Below, in pieces: positions 62,816 through 64,000 of a stretch of DNA of 64,000 nucleotides (the first letter of the stretch is position 1; each line of letters begins with the position of its first letter). The stretch lies in the NCBI GenBank assembly GCA_017962145.1, contig JAGCVX010000005.1, positions 124,001-188,000 on the forward strand, written 5' to 3'. The position numbers and the translations under genes are program-made. The notes beneath the pieces were generated by a model. The model worked only from the letters and a program-made list of their open reading frames with translations, did no database searches and was not told the origin of the DNA. Origin of the DNA: Clostridiales bacterium (GTDB lineage: Bacteria; Bacillota; Clostridia; Saccharofermentanales; Saccharofermentanaceae).

Positions 62816-64000
62816 TCAATGTCTGAAGTGACGTACACCTGTGAAGAGCATTGCGATACCGTACTTGTCGCAAGCATCGATGGACTCCTGGTCACGGATA
62901 GATCCGCCAGGCTGAACGATTGCGGTGATGCCGTACTCGTTTGCTGTCTCTACGCAGTCAGAGAACGGGAAGAATGCATCGGAACCGAGAACAGCGCCCT
63001 TTGCCTTCTCACCTGCAAAATCCAGAGCGATCTTGGCTGCACCGACACGGTTTGTCTGGCCGGGGCCGACACCCAGTGTCTGCTTATTCTTAACAACAAC
63101 GATACCGTTGGACTTGACGTGCTTAACGACCTTCATGGCAAAGAGCATATCGTCCTTGAGAGCCGGATCGATCTCTGTCTTTGTAACAGTCTTGAGCTCT
63201 GCCTCGTCATAGATTCCACGGTCGTGATCCTGAACGAGCAGGCCGCCGTTTACGCGCTTGTAGTTGAACTCACCCTCCGGGATCGGAGCAGCGATATCCG
63301 GAAGTACCAGAACACGGAGGTTCTTCTTTGCGCAGAGGATGTCGAGAGCTTCCTGTGTGTAGGACGGAGCAACGATCACTTCGAGGAAGATCTTTGCCAT
63401 CTCTTCCGCTGTCTTACCGTCGATCTCACGGTTTGCGGCAACGATACCACCGAAGATGGAAACGGAGTCAGCCTCGTAAGCCTTGACCCACGCATCGTAG
63501 ATGTTATCGGCAGAACCGACACCGCACGGGTTTGCGTGCTTAACGGCAACAACTGTCGGCTCATCGAATTCCTTGAGGCAGTTGATGGTCGCGTCTGTAT
63601 CGGAAATGTTGTTGTAGGAAAGTTCCTTACCGTTGAGCTGCTTGGCTTCTGCGAGGGAACCCTTGACCGGCAGAGCATTCTGGAAGAATGTAGCTTTCTG
63701 GTGCGGGTTCTCACCATAACGCATCTCGGCAACCTTATCGAAAGTAACGGTGTACTGCTTAGGCAGAGTCTTATCTTCAGCAACAGAAAGGAAGTAGTTT
63801 GCGATCAGGGCATCGTAAGCAGCAGTGTGCTCGAATACCTTCTTGGCCAGCTTGAAACGTGTCTCGTAAGTCGTGTCGCCGGTAGCCTTCATCTCGGAAA
63901 GAACCTGCTCGTAGTCATCCGGATCGGTGATTACGGTTACGTCCTTGTGGTTCTTGGCAGCCGCACGCAGCATGGACGGACCACCGATGTCGATGTTCTC
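62816..64000 (-). CDS. purH: Bifunctional AICAR formyltransferase/IMP cyclohydrolase (start beyond window)
   Basis: The gene runs off the right edge; 394 codons are visible, continuous with ENIDIGGPS at the boundary, the end of the IMP cyclohydrolase domain. The rest is the AICAR transformylase domain: [47 protein letters not shown] and FPFSDCVE are conserved, and the catalytic Lys-His in VKHANPCG is intact. It performs the last two steps to IMP. The internal ATG at 63973 is not the start. The C-terminus RHFRH is typical. Confidence 0.96.
   Translation of the reverse strand, partial: ENIDIGGPSMLRAAAKNHKDVTVITDPDDYEQVLSEMKATGDTTYETRFKLAKKVFEHTAAYDALIANYFLSVAEDKTLPKQYTVTFDKVAEMRYGENPHQKATFFQNALPVKGSLAEAKQLNGKELSYNNISDTDATINCLKEFDEPTVVAVKHANPCGVGSADNIYDAWVKAYEADSVSIFGGIVAANREIDGKTAEEMAKIFLEVIVAPSYTQEALDILCAKKNLRVLVLPDIAAPIPEGEFNYKRVNGGLLVQDHDRGIYDEAELKTVTKTEIDPALKDDMLFAMKVVKHVKSNGIVVVKNKQTLGVGPGQTNRVGAAKIALDFAGEKAKGAVLGSDAFFPFSDCVETANEYGITAIVQPGGSIRDQESIDACDKYGIAMLFTGVRHFRH

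Overview
This window is a stretch of chromosome from a Gram-positive, low-to-moderate GC bacterium of the class Clostridia. A gut or rumen Lachnospiraceae/Oscillospiraceae-like organism is the best guess. The reasons are a type III glutamine synthetase, a Trp T-box in front of a complete trpEGDCFBA operon, sigma-A promoters of TTGACA-17-TATAAT type, strong AGGAGG ribosome binding sites, Gram-positive lipoproteins, RsfS next to a NadD-YqeK fusion, an intracellular GH10 xylanase and VanY/DUF4214 wall proteins. I saw no rRNA, tRNA, insertion sequence, prophage or CRISPR array. The species is not determined.

Layout. 1-6.1 kb, plus strand: nitrogen and amide metabolism (end of glutamine synthetase III, ammonium transporter fused to a PII domain, asparagine synthetase, CTP synthase). 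6.1-10.4 kb, minus: GH10 xylanase, AraC regulator, aldo/keto reductase, nitroreductase and a cyclase-family hydrolase. 10.4-12 kb: a divergent regulatory region with two near-identical palindromic operators, each just downstream of a sigma-A promoter, driving a DUF3793-flavodoxin operon one way and a short uncharacterised transcript the other way. 12-16.5 kb: amidase, HAD hydrolase, papain-like lipoprotein, zinc-ribbon membrane protein. 16.5-21.3 kb, minus: MgtA-type P-type ATPase behind two paralogous two-TM proteins. 21.4-25.9 kb, minus: carAB with a leader terminator. 25.9-33.9 kb, minus: a lipoprotein and the trp operon. 34-36.2 kb, plus: pheA-aroF behind a Phe-rich leader peptide and terminator. 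36.2-37.9 kb, minus: iscS-iscU with an Rrf2-like operator. 38-40 kb, plus: patatin-like protein and a ferredoxin-fused aldo/keto reductase. 40-43.6 kb, minus: three more members of the two-TM family. 43.7-48 kb: VanY-type wall peptidase, TerB-like zinc-ribbon protein, MATE transporter, a 67-aa membrane protein. 48-53.5 kb, minus: M13 metallopeptidase lipoprotein plus ABC permease and ATPase. 53.9-55.9 kb, minus: a PadR-DUF1700-DUF4097 envelope module with an operator inside its promoter. 56-64 kb: second MATE transporter, rsfS, nadD-yqeK, purD, two membrane proteins, and purH cut by the window end.

How it fits together. The core is glutamine-dependent anabolism: glutamine made from ammonium (Amt-PII, GS III) feeds AsnB, PyrG, CarAB, TrpG/E and the purine pathway. 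The three aromatic or pyrimidine operons carry different RNA-level controls: a T-box sensing Trp-tRNA, a translated Phe-rich leader peptide, and a carA leader terminator.

The most novel material is (1) a family of five paralogous membrane proteins in two clusters, with matching signatures after TM1, in the external domain, before TM2 and in the cytoplasmic tail, which I cannot assign to any described family; (2) the Phe-rich leader peptide attenuator in front of pheA-aroF; and (3) the paired-operator divergent locus with a candidate small RNA. All functional statements rest on motif recognition by eye; no database search was run.
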